DNA of 64,000 nt, taken from Hermodice carunculata. Lineage: Eukaryota; Annelida; Polychaeta; Eunicida; Amphinomidae. The notes beneath the pieces are model-generated. The model was not told the origin of the DNA. It made no database searches and saw only the letters and a list, made by a program, of their open reading frames with translations. The stretch covers positions 119,394,685 through 119,458,684 of the forward strand of contig OZ026613.1 in assembly GCA_964020975.1 (NCBI GenBank), read 5' to 3'. Positions 61,713 through 64,000 of this stretch are shown here, one piece after another. The number at the start of each line of letters is the position of its first letter. Positions within the stretch are counted from its first letter, which is position 1. The position numbers were made by a program, and so were the translations under genes.

Positions 61713-62412
61713 TGCCATGCACCATTTGTCATTGACTTTAAATACTCACAAATATCACCTGGGAGTTGGTCAATAGGGACGTCTAGTGTGTATTGTAACA
61801 GGTGAAGCCAGGGTGCTCCCTGTTGGAAAATGGCTCTGAGAGTCCTGTCACCATTAATGGGAAAGCAAGTGACATTGTATATAAAGACTTTATGTACCAC
61901 CTGGTTTTGTACATAATATTCCCATATATGTTCAGTTGTATAATATTTGGACAATTACCTTCACAGGTAATGTAAGTATAACCAGAATTGTTCTGATCAC
62001 ACAATTGAATGGTACTCGTGTAATTCTCTAAGTGAGTAAGCTTTTTTATGAAGATGAGCTTTGTGTAATTTATTGAGTATTTATCTGAATGATGATCCAT
62101 TCTATATGATATATTTAGCTGTCTGTCAATATATGTAGCATTACACATATGTTAATGTTTCTGATAGATGCACTTAAACTCTTTTCCCCTTTGACTGGCC
62201 AAACCGGGCAGCTGGTCATATGTTGTGTGCTGGAATGGGTTTTTTTTCCTACAACAGTTTATGGAAAACAGTTTGAATAGGGATTGCAGATAAGACATAG
62301 GAAGATAACATACCCCAGGCCAGTGACCATCCTTCTGGTGGGTTGGATACCTAGACATCAGCACATACCAAGGAAAGCTGGGGACTCTGTGTCAGTACAA
62401 GGGGGGGAGGTA

Positions 62413-62640
62413 TTGACCCTTTCCCCCTTGAATTAAGACTGAGTCAACAGCTTTCCTTGGCATTGGTTTCTGAAAAATGCCAAGGAAAGCTGTTGACCTG
62501 GGGCATGTGAGCTTGATAAGTCTCATGTACATTTCTCAGTCAAATTGTTTTTCATAACTGTTGAAATTAGTTGAAAACACTGCAGCAGACGACATTTGAC
62601 CACCAGCCGGTTTTGGCTGGTTTGAGGGGGAAAGGGTTCA
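62413..62640. mobile_element. TTAA-family hairpin MITE with a perfect 22 bp stem
   Basis: The ends TTGACCCTTTCCCCCTT and GAGGGGGAAAGGGTTCA are inverted, with border tetramers close to TTAA. The core arms at 62443-62464 and 62476-62497 pair perfectly over 22 bp across an 11 nt loop and begin GTCAACAGCTTTCCTTGG. A lone half arm (CCAAGGAAAGCTGG) sits just upstream near 62369. Confidence 0.8.
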
Positions 62641-62757
62641 TCTGGACCCACACAGTGAGTTAAGTCAAATCAGAGAGACCAACCAAGTATGGCTTGTATA
62701 GAAAGACATTTCATTGATGTAGTGAATACAAATCAAGGACAAATCGTCTCATAGCTA

Positions 62758-62932
62758 CAGTGGTCCCCTCTTATAAGCCCCCTGTAGAGAGGCCACCTCC
62801 TGTACAAAGGCCAGTTCTCCACACAGCAAGTATGGCATATTCATTGTATTTTACCCCTCAAGAGAGGCCACCCCTCTTATAAGGTCACTTTTCTAGTGCA
62901 TTCCGGGTGGCCTTATAAGAGAGGGACCATTG
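62758..62932. mobile_element. TA-flanked MITE, GGTCCCC family, copy 3
   Basis: The ends CAGTGGTCCCCTCTTATAAG and CTTATAAGAGAGGGACCATT are inverted and the best preserved of the three copies. TA precedes it; the right flank is TT and has probably mutated. Confidence 0.78.
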
Positions 62933-64000
62933 TTTATGAAATAACAACAGATAGCTACATGAATGAGACAACGTTTCACTTTTCTTGATGCACATTTGCT
63001 GTCAAATCTGAACAGTCTTGTCATCAATCGAAGTATTGTGTTTCATGACCAGTTTCATATAGTAATTTTTATTCTATACAAAATGTAATTTTTATGCTTC
63101 ATCTTAATATCTTATTCTCACTAGTTCCCATAATGTAATCTGACCGACAAATTGTCATCACTGGTATGTTGAAACCTTTAATTCCCTATGTGGCATATAG
63201 CAGTTTAGCTATCACTTCAGATAACCCCTGACATCAGACAGGTGTTGTATCCTTCGTTCAAATATAAAGTGTTTCGAGATACACACTTACAGAACCAGGT
63301 TGTCTGCACAGAAGGTAATGTATATACTGTAGACCTGTTGCATCAATAGATACAGGCAATATAGCCTCACCACTTGTGCAAGTATATTACTCTTGATTTT
63401 ATTAGCTGTATGCCTGGTAACTGGGGTGGATGGGGTGCTATACAAACCTGGATTGGAAACACAGAAGTCAGAGGGATTGACAGAAGCCTTTACAGGGAAC
63501 TATATTTTGCTAGAAAAATTGATATTAATGTAAAGTGGTGTATTTGCTGGAAGCATCTTCACAGTGCATAATTTCAAGCTGGAATTTCTGGAAAGTTTTT
63601 TCTTCTAGATGGGTGCTCACTTACTCGCTGCTACACTCTTCTCAGTTGCTCTCATCTGTTTTTGTGATGTCAGTTGTTACTGTTAGTTACAAGCAACGTG
63701 CATCTCAGGCTAGAACAGTTGGTCCCAAAACAATGAATGTGCATTTTTTTTTTTGAAAACCTTCAAACTCTATAATTAATTTTTATTTAAGAACCCATTA
63801 AACTACTTTTATAAGATAAAAGCTTCAAGTTCATTCTTGTGAAATTTGATATCTAAAGTATTTAAAAGTATTAACTGTGGTTTGGTTATGAAAAAAATGC
63901 ACAGAAATTATGTTGATTGTAACATGATTTGGGTGACAGGACACAGCACCTAGAAGCAGAGAGTGTTGGGATGTGCCTATAAACTATAAAATCTGAACTG

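Larger units (their letters stand above)
61713..64000. other. Right-hand intergenic stretch
   Basis: It holds two MITEs (62413-62640 and 62758-62932). A 121-codon open frame on the minus strand (62148-61783) has several N-glycosylation-like sites but no recognised domain and no clear acceptor. 62940-64000 shows nothing I can name. Confidence 0.6.

Overview
The window is eukaryotic nuclear DNA from an invertebrate animal. Both genes are split by GT-AG introns, and the introns are large, AT-rich and full of minisatellites, MITEs and retroelement fossils. The retroelement mix (a Penelope-like GIY-YIG fragment, a BEL/Pao fossil) and a Helentron-type element with a tandem-repeat core fit a marine bilaterian. 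I lean to a lophotrochozoan such as a mollusc or brachiopod, with amphioxus as an alternative. The species cannot be read from the sequence with confidence.

Two protein-coding genes are supported, arranged head to head. On the minus strand is a UBALD (UBA-like domain, FAM100) gene with three coding exons (28993-28886, 28740-28657, 268-92). It encodes 122 residues, and its second intron is 28.4 kb. On the plus strand is an MGRN1/RNF157 (mahogunin) E3 ubiquitin ligase gene with fifteen coding exons from 29517 to 60011. All phases join without conflict to give 688 residues. The two start codons are 523 bp apart, and the shared interval carries a perfect CRE (TGACGTCA), ETS-type GGAAGT sites and a reversed CCAAT box, so it is very probably a bidirectional promoter. 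From memory, human UBALD1 lies beside MGRN1 and UBALD2 beside RNF157, so this pair looks like the pre-duplication ancestor of both vertebrate loci.

Layout: 1-91 UBALD 3' UTR; 92-28993 UBALD; 28994-29516 promoter; 29517-60011 MGRN1/RNF157; 60012 to about 61300 its 3' UTR and flank; the rest has no recognised gene. MGRN1 intron 1 (29605-39081) holds a Penelope-like fragment, a broken BEL/Pao element in pieces on the minus strand, and a 2.1 kb Helentron-like element that inserted into the BEL/Pao copy. Several MITE families are dispersed through both genes. The most distinctive is a set of TTAA-associated elements that share a long hairpin core.

Minisatellites are the second theme. More than twenty arrays with units of 20-60 bp are present, and several MGRN1 exons have an array at or within a few tens of bases of a splice site (exons 6, 10, 13 and 14). 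Functionally, both genes point to ubiquitin biology: UBALD carries a UBA-like fold and MGRN1/RNF157 is a RING ligase of endosomal and receptor traffic. I found no RNA gene beyond one weak tRNA-like SINE head, no CRISPR array and no prokaryotic feature.
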